From Arctopsyche grandis (lineage: Eukaryota; Arthropoda; Insecta; Trichoptera; Hydropsychidae): a stretch of 64,000 nucleotides of DNA. The notes under the pieces were generated by a model. The model saw only the letters and a list, made by a program, of their open reading frames with translations. It had not been told where the DNA came from and made no database searches. The stretch spans positions 29,443,205 to 29,507,204 of the forward strand of contig NC_135361.1 in NCBI RefSeq assembly GCF_051622035.1. Reading direction: 5' to 3'. Of the stretch, positions 11,082 through 38,984 are shown piece by piece. The translations under genes and the position numbers were made by a program. Numbering within the stretch: position 1 is the stretch's first letter; every line of letters starts with the position of its first letter.

Positions 11082-11260
11082 TAGGGATAGACCCGATGAA
11101 AATTTATTCGGGTGTATTATAAGTAAAAACTACCTACCTACCTACATATAAACAATATGAAACAGCAATAAAAAAAGAATTTATTAAATTAATTAATCTT
11201 CAGTAGATGGCGCTGAATGCTCGTGTATTTTCCAAACAATATATATACAGGTTCTTCTTG
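11082..11260 (+). mobile_element. Helentron/HINE-like 5' fragment
   Basis: It begins with ACTAGGGATAGACCCGATGA followed by the near-palindrome CCCGATGAAAATTTATTCGGG. It then carries the family body words CTACCTACCTACCTACATA and AGTAGATGGCGCTGAA. The 3' part is missing. Confidence 0.55.
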
Positions 11261-11459
11261 ATTTAACCAACCATAATCTTACAAAGTCTCTTTCGAAATT
11301 ACATATATATTCGATTAAAATAAAAGAGAAGACTTTTTTTCACAAAAATTATTGATTTGAATGAAAAAAAAGGCGTTTTAAAATAATATATTCTGAAAAA
11401 CAACTCACGCGATCATTCAAGTGCTCATATTTTATTTGGTAATAATACCGAATATGGTC

Positions 11460-11770
11460 TAAGTTCAATATTGAATATTAGGGGGGAGGTGGTTGGTGGT
11501 ATTTATTATTGGGGAGGGTTGCTCGATCGAGGGTGGGCAATCAATTCGGCAACAACTACCTCCGATTCAGTTATGGGCTTTTGCGACTTAATAAGCCCTC
11601 GCGCCGAGCCCTAATAACTCGGAGCCGCAGGTCGCGGAACATATTTACCCTAATGGCTCCGTGTTTCCCTTCAACCCCCCCCGAAAGGGCACTTTGCGTA
11701 CATTATTCGACGTCGAGATGAGTGGGAGGGATGCAGGGGTGGGCCTAAGAATTTCCAGTTGTTGCGAAAT
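11460..11770. other. GC-rich island, probably single copy
   Basis: This segment is G/C-rich, with GAGGGTGGGCAATCAATTCG, the pair TTAATAAGCCCTCGCGCC / GAGCCCTAATAACTCGGAGC, and CCCCCCCGAAAGGGC. It resembles the island at 20.03-20.17 kb in style but is not a copy of it. It lies 2.5 kb upstream of exon 1 of the dpr20-like gene, so a regulatory role is possible. A 70-codon frame at 11509-11721 is not recognisable. Confidence 0.35.
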
Positions 11771-12057
11771 TGCACAATTAGCTAAAGGCCAGCTTATGAA
11801 GTTTCGACTTTCGTTCGTCCCTGCGGTAGTGAACTGTTGAATGCTTTTAAAGCATTGCGTGTTTTAAGCCGAAATCTGGGTCAAAAACTATGTGGGTATC
11901 CGATTAAGTATTCTTCGTATATTTACCGATTGCTTTAACGCAAACTATTCACATAAGATTCTGAGAAACCGAAAAAAAGTTTTTCAATATTCAACATCTC
12001 GACGATGTGTGTAAGTCCATTTTTAACCAATTTAATATAATAAATTAATAATAAATT

Positions 12058-12490
12058 AGCCAGCAGCATAGCTCGCTCGTTAAGCTTCTGCCTAGCACCG
12101 AGAGGCACCGGGTTCAATCCCATGAGCTGAACTCGATTGAAAAAGAATTTTTCTCAGTATATATGTAGTGCTGCTTGTCAGACTTGGATATTTGTGACTC
12201 CAGGTCGATCGTTTTCTATCAAAGTTTGCCAATTTTCTCAGATTTCATTGTTGAAACGGTTCCCGATTAAAATTTGGCTAAAATCCTTCCTACCTACTAT
12301 GTCACCACTATTTCAGTATGATTAATGTTCAATAAAATTTATGTACAATTCATAGATGTCTCGTTAATTTGCAAGTTTTCAGTGTCTCGTAATTCAGTGA
12401 CTTGTATGAATAATAAAATGCTGTATTGTTTGTAATAGGCCAGGAAGGCGCATTTGGGGTTTTACCTGTAAGGCCTTCATGGTATAAAAT
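12058..12490 (+). mobile_element. Full-length tRNA-derived SINE, long-head subfamily (+)
   Basis: The A-box region (GCCAGCAGCATAGCTCGCTC) and B box (CCGGGTTCAATCCC) form a tRNA-like head. A 40-bp insert follows, then the core (GACTTGGATATTTGTGACTC; GAAACGGTTCCC). The element ends in the stem-loop GGCCAGGAAGGCGCATTTGG...GTAAGGCCTTCATGG and a TATAAAATG tail. It is immediately followed by a second SINE. Confidence 0.85.
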
Positions 12491-12549
12491 GTAATGCAAT
12501 ATAATATGCATGCTATTTAAAATCAAGCGAACATCGATTATATTATATA

Positions 12550-12960
12550 AACAGCAAAATAGACTATTGGTTGGCATATAATGCTTTGAACATAGTAGTC
12601 ACGGGTTCAAATCCCACTGGTTTCTGCTGGCCAGATCTTGGATTTGTGACTTCGGGTTCATCATTCCTATCAGAGTTTGTTAATTTATTTGATTTTCATT
12701 GAAACGGTTCCAAAAAATTTACAACCTTACCCATTTTCTCCCAAATCTCGAGTGTTCAGAAATCTAGATTTTCACTGAATTGTATAAAATGCTGCAAACT
12801 TACAAATTTGACCAAAAAATGTCGCTGTGGATATGTTAATTGATATATATTTACTGAGTTTCTTAAAAATGCTGCAAATTTGACCATTGATGTCTCTGTG
12901 GATGTCAATTGAAACGTATTTACTTTGTATAATACTAATAATATTAATAATATAGTGTCT
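12550..12960 (+). mobile_element. Second SINE of a tandem pair, short-head subfamily (+)
   Basis: The head runs from CAGCAAAATAGACTATTGG through the B box ACGGGTTCAAATCCCACTGG to TTTCTGCTGGCC. The core follows, including CCCATTTTCTCCCAAATCTC. No terminal stem-loop is seen before the (AATAAT)-rich end. The same two-SINE order is found inverted at 32.31-33.09 kb. Confidence 0.75.
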
Positions 12961-12964
12961 GAAA

Positions 12965-13825
12965 GAGCTAAGTCTATAAGAGCTATTTTATGTCTATAAG
13001 TGCTATTTTATGTCTATAAGAGCTGTTCCGTGTGTCTGTGTGTCTGCCTGTGTGTATCTGTGTATGTGTTTGTGTGAGATAACGCTCGCTATACCATAAT
13101 AGTCGTTTTGATTCGACATATGTAAAAACACTGCCAATAAAACGTACGAATATAATACGAACATAATATATCATCAGATCAAAAAAAACTTCTATACATA
13201 TGTACTACCAATGCTTCTCCTAGGGAAATAAGTTTCTGGTCATATAGCGCTATCTATTGAAAAATTATTTGATTAATTGTTTTTTCTATTGGTGTTTTAT
13301 ATTTTTTATAGGCATGTAGGTAGGTTTGCCATATTTTTCATAATTAACAATTATATATAAATATGAAATTAAATATATTTAAAAGCTATTTGAAAAAAAT
13401 ACGACCGTGTGCGGATCGGATCGTACACACAACCGACACATTTCTTTTAATTTTTTTTATTTAATAACTTAATATGCCATAACCCATGTGATTTATATAT
13501 TTATTTATTTTTACATAGATATTTTCACATACATATATACAAATATACCAGGAAGGCTTAACAGGTAAACCCCAAATGCGCCTTCCTGGTCCACATAATT
13601 ATTACATAGATACATGTAAATCTAAATATCTGACATCTATGGTCAGTATACATACATATATTACAAACATCGTATGAATAACTTTCATGTAACAATACGA
13701 ATTTTATATTCGATAAACAACCACAGAGACATCTATGGTGAGCAATATAGCGAAACCTAAGATATAACAATAACTAAAGGTTCGCAACAGAGTGATGATA
13801 TTTCATCGGGAACAACACTAGTGTG
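12965..13825 (-). mobile_element. Helentron/HINE-like element (-), interrupted by a SINE 3' end
   Basis: Read on the minus strand, the terminus ACTAGTGTTGTTCCCGATG lies at about 13825. The body words (CCTACCTACATGCC; CAATAGATAGCGCTATA; GTCGAATCAAAACGACTATT) follow at 13340-13080. A CAGA/TGTC-type microsatellite occurs at 13025-13075. Near the 3' end, about 20 bp of TCTATAAGAGCTATTTTATG is repeated three times. A SINE 3' end (-) lies inside at about 13548-13600. The terminal pattern with a tetranucleotide microsatellite is that described for DINE-1/HINE elements. Confidence 0.6.
13548..13600 (-). repeat. SINE 3' stem-loop (-) nested in the HINE-like copy
   Basis: ACCAGGAAGGCTTAACAGG and CAAATGCGCCTTCCTGGT form the arms. 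It is inserted in the Helentron-like element. Confidence 0.65.
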
Positions 13826-13900
13826 CAATGTTTCTGGCCAGGAAGGCGCATTGGGGTTAGTTGTTAGGCCTTTCTGGTATAAATTAAAAAATAAATAATC
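13826..13900 (+). mobile_element. SINE 3' end (+)
   Basis: Stem-loop GCCAGGAAGGCGCATTGGGG...TTAGGCCTTTCTGG, then TATAAATTAAAAAATAAATAA. It directly abuts the end of the HINE-like copy. Confidence 0.65.
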
Positions 13901-14039
13901 CATATTATTAAAAAAAATGGTTGAGAGTAAAGAACTTGATTAAAAAATTCATCGATCGGAAAGCTGTCTGTACTATCCATATGTTGACAATTTGGTGAAA
14001 GCGTCTTTGGCACGCTGAGCGGCCATTTTAACTCTTCAG

Positions 14040-14262
14040 CGGCCATTTTAATTTCTTAGCGCGTGGCGCGTGCCAGATAGGCCTGCACTTTCAACAAATG
14101 GAGGCGATTTTTCTCCCGTAGAAGCGACGACATGCCAAACGTACACTCGTTTGGATTATCCGGCTCTAATGTATGGTAATCCAGAGCTCGAATATCCGCA
14201 ACGTGACACGATCGTAAGGGCTGGCCCGAGTGTGTATGTTAAGGGAATCCCCGTCGGGCAAA
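14040..14262 (+). promoter_or_regulatory. GC-rich 5' flank or 5' UTR of the dpr20-like gene
   Basis: This stretch is GC-rich and CpG-containing just ahead of the start codon. It has two acceptor-like sites (TTTTAACTCTTCAG at about 14040; TTTTAATTTCTTAG at about 14059), so it may be a spliced 5' UTR exon rather than a promoter. Sequence alone does not show the transcription start. Overlapping frames on both strands here are shadows. Confidence 0.4.
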
Positions 14263-31113
<16,851 letters not shown>

Positions 31114-31345
31114 GAACCTCTGAACAACTTTCGGAACTCATTAGAATAAAAAAAGCGAAAAGATACAACTGCGAGAGCTTCTTGGCGAGTCTATCTACCA
31201 ATGTTGTGGAATGGTTTCCGATTCAAAATCATCAACCGATTTTATGTAAATTGAATGATACTACTATTTTCAATCAACCTCAAACATTTAAAAGCGTGTT
31301 TAAAAAAAAAAAAAGCTTTTAAATTAACACGATTAAATAAAATTT
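31114..31345 (+). other. Probable 3' UTR of the dpr20-like gene
   Basis: Sequence follows the TGA stop without repeats. AATAAA at 31336-31341 is the first consensus polyadenylation signal. The overlapping frame 31110-31322 is incidental. Confidence 0.4.
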
Positions 31346-32305
31346 CATATTTGTTACATGATATATTCATACACTTTAACGGATTAAAGACTTTGTAAAT
31401 ATTTTTGTTAGTCAAAATCAATTATAAATTTAATTGAATATTATATAGTCAATGAAAATCTGCATGTTTGCAAAATTTCAAGGAAATCTGTTTATCGAAA
31501 GTGGGTCAAAGATCGATTGTAAGATTTGATTTGAACAAACGGAGAAGCTAAAAATAATTATATATGTAAATACATAATTCAATATCATATCCTCGACGGT
31601 TTTGTATTAAAATCGGGACAAAATTCAATAAACATTTGATCGGTGTATAATTTCGGTGGATGATGAATTGATTCAACATTAATTATAATCAAACAAACAC
31701 TATCAGCAAAACTGTAAATATACATAATAAACGTTTAAACAGAAGCATAGTTTTAATAATATTGTAAATAATAAATTGTATGAATGTTATTCGTTCATAA
31801 GTTTGATTGTACGCATACATATTCAAATGAATATTTTATATTTAAAAAAAATGTTTCGAAAAATAAATTTTTTAATGAAACACTATAGTTTTATTTTATT
31901 TTTTCGCCGATTGAAATTGTCAACGATTTTGAACTTTTCAGAATGGTGCGACGGAAACCGTACACGTTCAGATTTCTCTATTTTCAGAGGGCTTTTGTCT
32001 GCATTTCAGCTAGAAAGCTCGCAACACTTTGTTTGAGTGGCTCTCAGGCTCCACACACACAACCCCATTGTCTGACAAAACTCCATTGCATTGAAAAAAT
32101 AAAATAAAAATGTACATACGTACAGGTATAATACGTTGCAGAAACTATTGTATGACGGAGATTTAAGGAAAATGATTACGATTTTTTGATAAAAGCACTT
32201 CGACTAAAGTGAACGGTTGAATTATATATAGGCTATATTCAGATCATTTATGTACATATATTAAAAATGACCGTATTCACTTACTACATACATTTTTATT
32301 ATTTT
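31346..32305. other. AT-rich intergenic DNA, nothing recognised
   Basis: I see no repeat match. A less AT-rich patch at 31935-32060 contains a short frame without recognisable similarity. Confidence 0.4.
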
Positions 32306-32309
32306 TTTA

Positions 32310-32720
32310 TTACATTTTATACCAGGAAGGGCTTACAGGTAAGCCCCAATGCACCTTTCTGGCAAATTACAAACAATATGTACAGCATTTTTATTTTATT
32401 ATAAGCAATTCAGCGAAATTCAGTAAATATATAATCAATTAATGCATTTTTTGTTTAAATTTGTAAATTTGCAGCATTTTATACAATTCAGTGAAAATCT
32501 AGATTGCTGAAAACTCGAGATTTGGGAGAAAATGGGTAACGTTGTCAATTTTTCGGAACCGTTTCAATGAAAATCAAATAAATTAACAAACTCTGATAGG
32601 AATGATCAACCCGGAGTCACAAATCCAAGATCTGGCCACCAGAAACCAGTGGGATTTGAACCCGTGACTACTATGTTCAAAGCATTATATGCCAACCAAT
32701 AGTCTATTCTGCTGTTTGTA
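32310..32720 (-). mobile_element. SINE, short-head subfamily (-), member of a tandem pair
   Basis: The 3' stem-loop on the + strand is ACCAGGAAGGGCTTACAGG...GCACCTTTCTGG (32322-32360). The core and the head with ACGGGTTCAAATCCCACTGG in reverse lie at 32640-32715. This copy retains the stem-loop that its counterpart at 12.55-12.96 kb has lost. Confidence 0.78.
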
Positions 32721-32749
32721 TAATATAATAGCATGCATATTACATTACA

Positions 32750-33085
32750 TTACATTTTATACCAGGAAGGCCTTACAGGTAAACCCCAAAGCGACTTCCT
32801 AGCCAATTACAAACAATACAGCATTTTATTATTCATACAAGTCGCTGAATTACGAGACACTGAAAACTCGCAAATTAACGAGACATCTATGAATGGTACA
32901 TAAATTTTATTGTACATTAATCATACTCAAATAGTGGTGACATAGTAAGTAGGAAGGATTTTAGCCAATTTTTAACCGGGAACCGTTTCAACAATGAAAT
33001 CAGAGAAAATTGGCAAACTCTGATAGGAAACGATCGACCTGGGTCACAAATATCTAGGTCTGACCAGCAGCACTGCAAATAAAAT
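32750..33085 (-). mobile_element. SINE, long-head subfamily (-), head truncated, second of the pair
   Basis: The stem-loop ACCAGGAAGGCCTTACAGG...GCGACTTCCTAGCC is at 32760-32803, followed by the core and GACCAGCAGCACTGCA. The tRNA-like part is missing. The junction to its neighbour (TATAATATAATAGCATGCAT) is the reverse of the junction at 12.5 kb. Confidence 0.78.
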
Positions 33086-33394
33086 AAAATATTTACATTC
33101 ATATGTATGTATGTATATTGCAATGAATTACTTCAATATATGTAACGAGAGTGGTCACAAATTAAGAGACTTATGTATGTCAAATTTCACTGAGATTCTT
33201 ATCTATTTTGAAATAGACCTCACATTGAACGCATTTAATTTACAAATCAGATTATTTTGTTAATCTTTCAAGATAATTAAAAAATACCTCTGCGAAATTC
33301 AAGCTGAACAATTCAAATGTTTTAGGAGGCTGTGTATTTGTAGAAAGAATGAATAGGTAAAAGAAATTAAATTTGATATCTATCTAAACAAAAT

Positions 33395-33890
33395 ACTATG
33401 TAGGGAATGTCTTAAACCTATATCCAGCACCAATATATATGTATAAGAACCAGCCGCAAATACAAAACATCCCTGCGGTGGCCAAATGGAAGAGAGGAGA
33501 TCAAAATTTCACTCATAAATCACATTCAATCATGAAAATAAAAAAATGAGCGCAGGCTACCAGACCAATAGGTTAAAATAATCTCCGATAACCAACACTC
33601 ACTGAGGTAGAATATACCAAATACAGGCTCATCGCAACAACGATATCATTAAGAAGTCGGATAGCTCTTGGAATAACAGCTATCCTATAAAGAACTGTGC
33701 GGGCAGGAAGTACAACCATCAAATTATGATTAGGTACATAAATTCCCAGTACAAGCTGGAGAACAAAATTAATTAACGAGAAGTTTCTATGAAGTTCAAA
33801 GAAATAACATCCAAGCATGCCCAAATAGAAAAAAGTGGGGTATAGATACATAAATAAGTAAACCAAAAATAGTACAATCAATTATTCATT
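33395..33890 (-). mobile_element. LINE family B fragment (-), 3' end trimmed
   Basis: The minus-strand frame 33881-33573 encodes LGMLGCYFFELHRNFSLINF, VLPARTVLYRIAVIPRAI and RLLNDIVVA. The 3' UTR up to about 33395 is present, but the terminal stem-loop is absent. Confidence 0.75.
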
Positions 33891-34724
33891 CAACGTTTAT
33901 ACGTTTGGAGATAATACTTCTTGTTTCATCTAAGATTCCTGTTTCATCTAAGATTCCTGTTTCATAAAGATTCAGGTTAAATATTCGGAGAGTTTGTATT
34001 GGAATCGAAGAAATTTCATTTATATAATATGCAAATATTTTAAATAAATATTCAAAAATACCTTATCTTGGTACGGCAATGTTGTTCCGAAACTCAAATA
34101 TTGTATTAATAATAAAATATTAAAATTTGCCGAACGAGTAAGCAAAATCTCAAACGAGTAAATAATATTTTAACGTGCTCGTCTCAGGTAGTTTTTTATT
34201 AAAAGTAAAAAAAAAACTTAAAGTCAATTTACTAAGGCACTCGAAATTAGAAATAATACGGCGAAATGAGGAAAACGACGTCGAATTAAAAATTCTGCGA
34301 GGGCAACAGCATCCCAAATTAGAAAGGACTCTCAGAAGTCGTATTTCGATGCCAAGAATGTATTATATTATTCCAATCTCATTGAAATGTATGAATCGCC
34401 TTTATGGGACGGGAAGCAATAAAATTCACTCGATTTGAATAAGTAATTAAATTGAAAGCACTCACTACGTACTCGCAGCTCATTCATACCAGAGGAAAAA
34501 TGCTCATTTTTTACACAGGAAATAATCATCATTGAAATATACTCGTTTTCAATCAAATATATGTACATATTTTCAACTAAAAACGTATCAACTGAAGATT
34601 AATAACCTACATGTATTTATCATTATTAAGAAATTAAGAAAAATAATAACAAATCTACATACATTCGCAATCAATATACAAATTAACAATAGTAGATATA
34701 CATATATACCATTATATATATCCA
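33891..34724. other. AT-rich intergenic DNA
   Basis: TCTAAGATTCCTGTTTCA is repeated in tandem at 33928-33966. The rest has no recognised repeats or genes. Confidence 0.4.
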
Positions 34725-35115
34725 GCGTTTATGTTTAGCAGTGAGAGGTTATCGGGTTCGATCCCGTGCTAATCTTTAATGCTGCTGGTTAGACTTGGAT
34801 ATGTTTGACTCCAAGTTGATTGTTTCCTATCAGAGTTTGCCAATTTATCTGATTTTATTGTTGAAACGGTTCCTCCATCAAATGGGCAACAACTATCCTA
34901 CCCGCTATATCACAAATATCTGAATTCGATTTATGTACAATATGTAAAAATTTATGTACAAGTCTAAATCTACAAGTGTCTCTTTGGATTAATTCATTAA
35001 TTAATTAATTGTAAATTTCGTGCTCTTCAGCCTCGTGAAATACAGCGATTTGTGTAATAAAATATGCTACAATGTTTGTAATTAATTGTCTAGGGGGCAC
35101 ATTGGGCATTTAAAT
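34725..35115 (+). mobile_element. SINE (+), 5'-truncated
   Basis: It starts within the head (GTTTAGCAGTGAGAGGTTATC), then has the B box GGGTTCGATCCCGTGC, ATGCTGCTGGTTAGACTTGG and the core. The 3' end is decayed (GTCTAGGGGGCACATTGGGC). It is closest to the copy at 24.8 kb. Confidence 0.75.
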
Positions 35116-35249
35116 AAATATATATAAATATTTAAATATTATAAAATATAAAAATATAAATCAAATATATAATTTCGAAAGACACTTTGTATGTACATAA
35201 GTATTATTGGTTCGTAGAAAAACAAATGAATCTATATATGTACATATAT

Positions 35250-36000
35250 ATAAAATTGAATGTCTGTTTTGATTTATTGAACTGAAATTTCATGTCTAGT
35301 TTAGAGTGTGGATATATTCATCTCTAGATGTTTTAGCTTAATATTAAGTTATATATATAGAATTTGGTGAGCATTTGTCAACTGGAAGTGGCAGTTTTCT
35401 CTAGTTCAATTTTTCTTAATCTATTTTTGTCGACCACTTAAACATGTTTGCTCTTCACGAAAATATTCAAGTATAATACTTGTATCAATGTGATTTTTTC
35501 CTCTTAGAAAGGTCAAAAATGTTGTCGCCACTATCCTGTCCACACCCTTGAACGTATCAAGCTGAATATTTATATAGGATCCGGATGTGAAGGATTCCAT
35601 GTGAAAAGCGCAGATTCAGTCAGAACTATTTATTATAACCATGTCGTCCGGCTTGTTCTCCAACAAGTGACCATAGCAACACGCATCCGGTCCCTCATGC
35701 ATACCACACACACTTTATCCCTAGCAGTTTGGCCAACCACACATACGGCTCGTTTAAAAATCATTCCTATATTTATATATATATATATATATTCTTTATC
35801 TACTAACTTAGAGCTCATATCGTTTTGGTCAGAATTTGTAAACCGGAAGTAGTATTGTTTTTTAAAACAATCTTTCATTATTTTATTTTGACCTTTTAAA
35901 TTATTTTAATTTTTTTGATATTAATTGTGTATAATACTGAGAGTGATTATAAGTAATAAAAAAAATTTGAACAAAATCCGATAGCCGATAGTTATCATAA
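35250..36000 (-). repeat. Family D repeat with periodic 'acttccggtt' words (-)
   Basis: Blocks at 35355-35520 and 35810-35990 are the reverse complement of 39300-39480 and 38995-39180. The intervening 35540-35790 is not shared and may be an insertion. Confidence 0.65.
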
Positions 36001-36649
36001 CATGTTATATGTATGTATGTAGCTATCGTTTCTTTGTGTATGAAATAGTAATTGGAAACTACATAGATTGTGGTTGTCAGAAATTTATAGAGGTTCCAAT
36101 GTTGAGAAAATATTTTCATTTCAATATTATACAAAGACAACAACTTTTGTAACATTTTCCGTCCTGTCAAATGGAAATTGAATATACTTATACACGTGTA
36201 TATAAATTAAACGCAAACACGGTTAGTTCAGTTTTCCGCTTCCGGTGTTGACAAAACACTTGTGGCTCGGCCGAGATTCAAAGCCTCAAAGCCCCGATTG
36301 TTCGACTTAAAATGCGTTTTAGAAACGAACAATGGCATCCACCGTTCCTCATTTCTACATATATCTCTCTCCGTCACATTGTCTCTGTTACCATTTTCCG
36401 ACTGCATCCGGGAAAATCAAGTCCGAAGAGATTTAACCGTAACTGCGGATTATTGTAGCAAACCGTGTCAAGTGAAGGTATTAATTGAAAATCGAACATT
36501 GGCGAATTGCATAATGCAACTACATATGTATGTACTGCATTGGTATTATACATATGTACAAAGATTTAATGATAAATATACCTATATTGTGAATCTCAAG
36601 TCGATATTAAGTAATAATATCACATATTAATAGATATTATATGTGGTAT
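36001..36649. other. Single-copy DNA; unexplained GC-richer frame at 36262-36630
   Basis: A 122-codon frame starts in a GC-richer segment (GTGGCTCGGCCGAGATTCAA). It encodes no recognisable domain and degenerates into AT-rich sequence. I would not call it a gene. Confidence 0.3.
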
Positions 36650-37796
36650 CCGGACATGCACCCCCTGGAAACGTACCCCCCGGACACATACCCCCGGCCA
36701 AAAACCCCCTGGACATTAACCCCCCGTGCAAAAAAATCCCGTCGTGGATAAAAATTGTTTAAAAATAGTAATTAATAATTTATAATTAAAAATAAAGTAA
36801 AGTAATAAATAAGAATAAATTGAGTGTGGTAGAGCATATTGAATTTCAATTTATAGACAATATTTAATTTCAATTTATTGTTGTAAATAGAATAAATATC
36901 AATTTAAATACTTTTAGTCACCAGTTATTGTGTACAGCGTTCTGTGGTATTGAAAGTCAATTTAAATAAAAGTATATATTATTATTATTACATTTTAAAT
37001 ATTTTTAGACTATCCATAATGGAATTTGTAAAATCGAGAAAAGGAAAAGAAAAAGAGATTAAAATACAATTGATTTTTGAGTTTTGTATATTTTAAATTA
37101 TTATTATTGATCACTGATTTATTATTATTGATTATTGATTATTTATAAAGAATCTGATATATGTATTATTAATACCTGTATTTTTCTGGCTGAAATAAAT
37201 TAGCATTGATACTGACTTTTTATTAAATATACTGTCAATTTTTATAAAATATTATTGCGTAGGGGTAGGTGGAGGATTCAAGTAAAAGGCCAAAGTCGTT
37301 TCACAGCATTTATTGGTGATTAAGGAGATACACAAACTGGCAGTACTCCGTCCAGAATGTCTTGATATGGTCTTGGTACCTCCTTATAAAGGGACAGGTC
37401 GCTCAGGGCATCTTCGACGTCCGGTTACTTCCCCATTGTTTAGACATGTACCTGGATATGTATTCCCACGACACTCAGTCCCACGCTATCGGTCACTTCT
37501 GAGAAGGGACCGGGTGCCGCTTACTACGCCAATTCGGTGGCCATTGTTTGGCCTACTTGCACTTAGTCTGGAGATAATTCTTGAAACCAATTATAACGGT
37601 CACACAGTCTCTGGGATGCTACTCGGCCTAATCCGATTGCACTTACTCGGCGGTGTACGTAATAATATTTTTATCCTTGACGGAGATTATTTGCACGGGG
37701 GGTTATTGACCGGGGTTTTTGACCGGGTATGTTCCAGGGGTTTTTGACCGGGGGTATGTGTCCAAGGGGTATGTGTCCAGGAGGTAAGTGTCCTAG
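36650..37796. mobile_element. 1.15-kb element with C-rich inverted ends made of short repeated words
   Basis: The left end repeats words such as GGACACATACCCCC, GGCCAAAAACCCCC and GGACATTAACCCCCC, followed by CGTGCAAA. The right end is the inverted series, from TTTGCACGGGGGGTTATTG to GGGGTATGTGTCC. The two ends of about 95-110 bp are imperfect mirror images. No transposase or clear target duplication is seen. The interior holds AT-rich DNA and a GC-rich insert (37255-37690). Confidence 0.7.
37255..37690 (-). other. GC-rich insert with LTR-like promoter and polyadenylation layout (-)
   Basis: On the minus strand a TATA-like CCCTTTATAAGGAGG (about 37380-37396) is followed about 80 bp later by AATAAATGCTGTGAAACG (about 37294-37314), as in a retrotransposon LTR. 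LTR ends and a duplication could not be fixed. The Arg/Leu-rich + frame 37313-37747 is probably incidental. Confidence 0.25.
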
Positions 37797-38485
37797 AACT
37801 ATTTTATGTATGTACATTCGAGAGTCTTTGATATACATAATAATAAGATATTTTTAACAATGCTGTTTATAAAATAATATAACGGAGTAATATATATGTA
37901 ATATAGGCTCTGGAAACTGATCGCAGATCAAAAGATTTGCGTTAATTTAATTTAATTTTAGAATTCGCAGTGTAATATCGCTCGTTTGTTATCTTAAGAG
38001 AAATGGCGATTCGTTTATCTCTCGCCCATCCTTTGTCGAGATGGATTTCGTCGGCCAAATAATTGACCATCGGCCAATAATGGATTCAATCCGAAAGAGT
38101 GCTTTGCAAACAAAACAAAAGCAAAAAGCTCCAGCTGGGAAATAGGAATTTTCCCGTTAAGGAAAACAATTATTGTTCGCCAAGTCGGTCTTTGAACGAA
38201 ATTTGTACGTACGTATGCAAACAATACCATTATTATGGCCGTTCGAATTCAATCCGAAAAATGTTCAGAAGAAAGCGAGAAAAGACCCTTCATATGTACA
38301 TACATATGTACATATATTTCTTATATTTATTAAAATTAAATTGTAAAAATTTAAATCTTTACCATTTTGCCATTAAAAGTTTCCCCAAAGCGACACTTAT
38401 GGTTTTGAACTTGTACATATATAAATGTATAGATTATAAATTTGGAATTATATTTAAATATTGGTGACAAATAGTAAATATGTTG
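37797..38485. other. Intergenic DNA, nothing firmly recognised
   Basis: A less AT-rich block at 37995-38200 (CTCGCCCATCCTTTGTCGAG, GGCCAATAATGGATTCAATCC) looks single copy. No gene is evident. Confidence 0.4.
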
Positions 38486-38489
38486 GTTG

Positions 38490-38650
38490 TCAACTTGGTG
38501 AAGAACTGTGTCTATAATGAAATTAGAAAAGTTGGCAAACTCTGATAGGAAACGATCGACTTGGAGTCATAAATATCCAAATCTGACCAGCAACACTGCA
38601 CAAATACTCCGACTACATTCTTTTCAATTGAGGTCAATTCGCGACCTCTA
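38490..38650 (-). mobile_element. SINE core and head fragment, long-head subfamily (-)
   Basis: GTTGGCAAACTCTGATAGG, GATCGACTTGGAGTCA, ATCCAAATCTGACCAGCAAC and the head-insert remnant TCTTTTCAATTGAGGTCA are present. Both ends are missing. Confidence 0.7.
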
Positions 38651-38984
38651 TAAATAAATACAGAAAAATATTCATACACATATTTTTATTATTACATTAA
38701 TTCATAATAGATTTCATAATATGTATAACTATTAAAAGTATATAAAATAATTCATTTTACATATATAATTTTATTCTACTTTTTCCTTTTAAATTTCAAG
38801 GTGAAATGAGATATTTAGCCTGGGTTTCTTAAATTATACGATAAAAAGTAATGCTAATTGCCCAGTTAAAAAATAAAAATTTAAAAACATGCTAACGAGA
38901 TTCAAGTAACTTAAAATAAAATTCCCGAAAAAGTTCAAGAATGTTGCTGAAAAATCTCACGTTAATGAGAACAAAATAAACAAG

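Noticed and set aside
36262..36630. 122-codon frame starting in GC-richer DNA
   Set aside because: No domain is recognised, there is no supporting splice context, and the second half is simple AT-rich sequence.
37313..37747. 144-codon Arg/Leu-rich frame
   Set aside because: No recognisable domain; it overlaps an LTR-like, GC-rich insert and runs into the element's inverted end.
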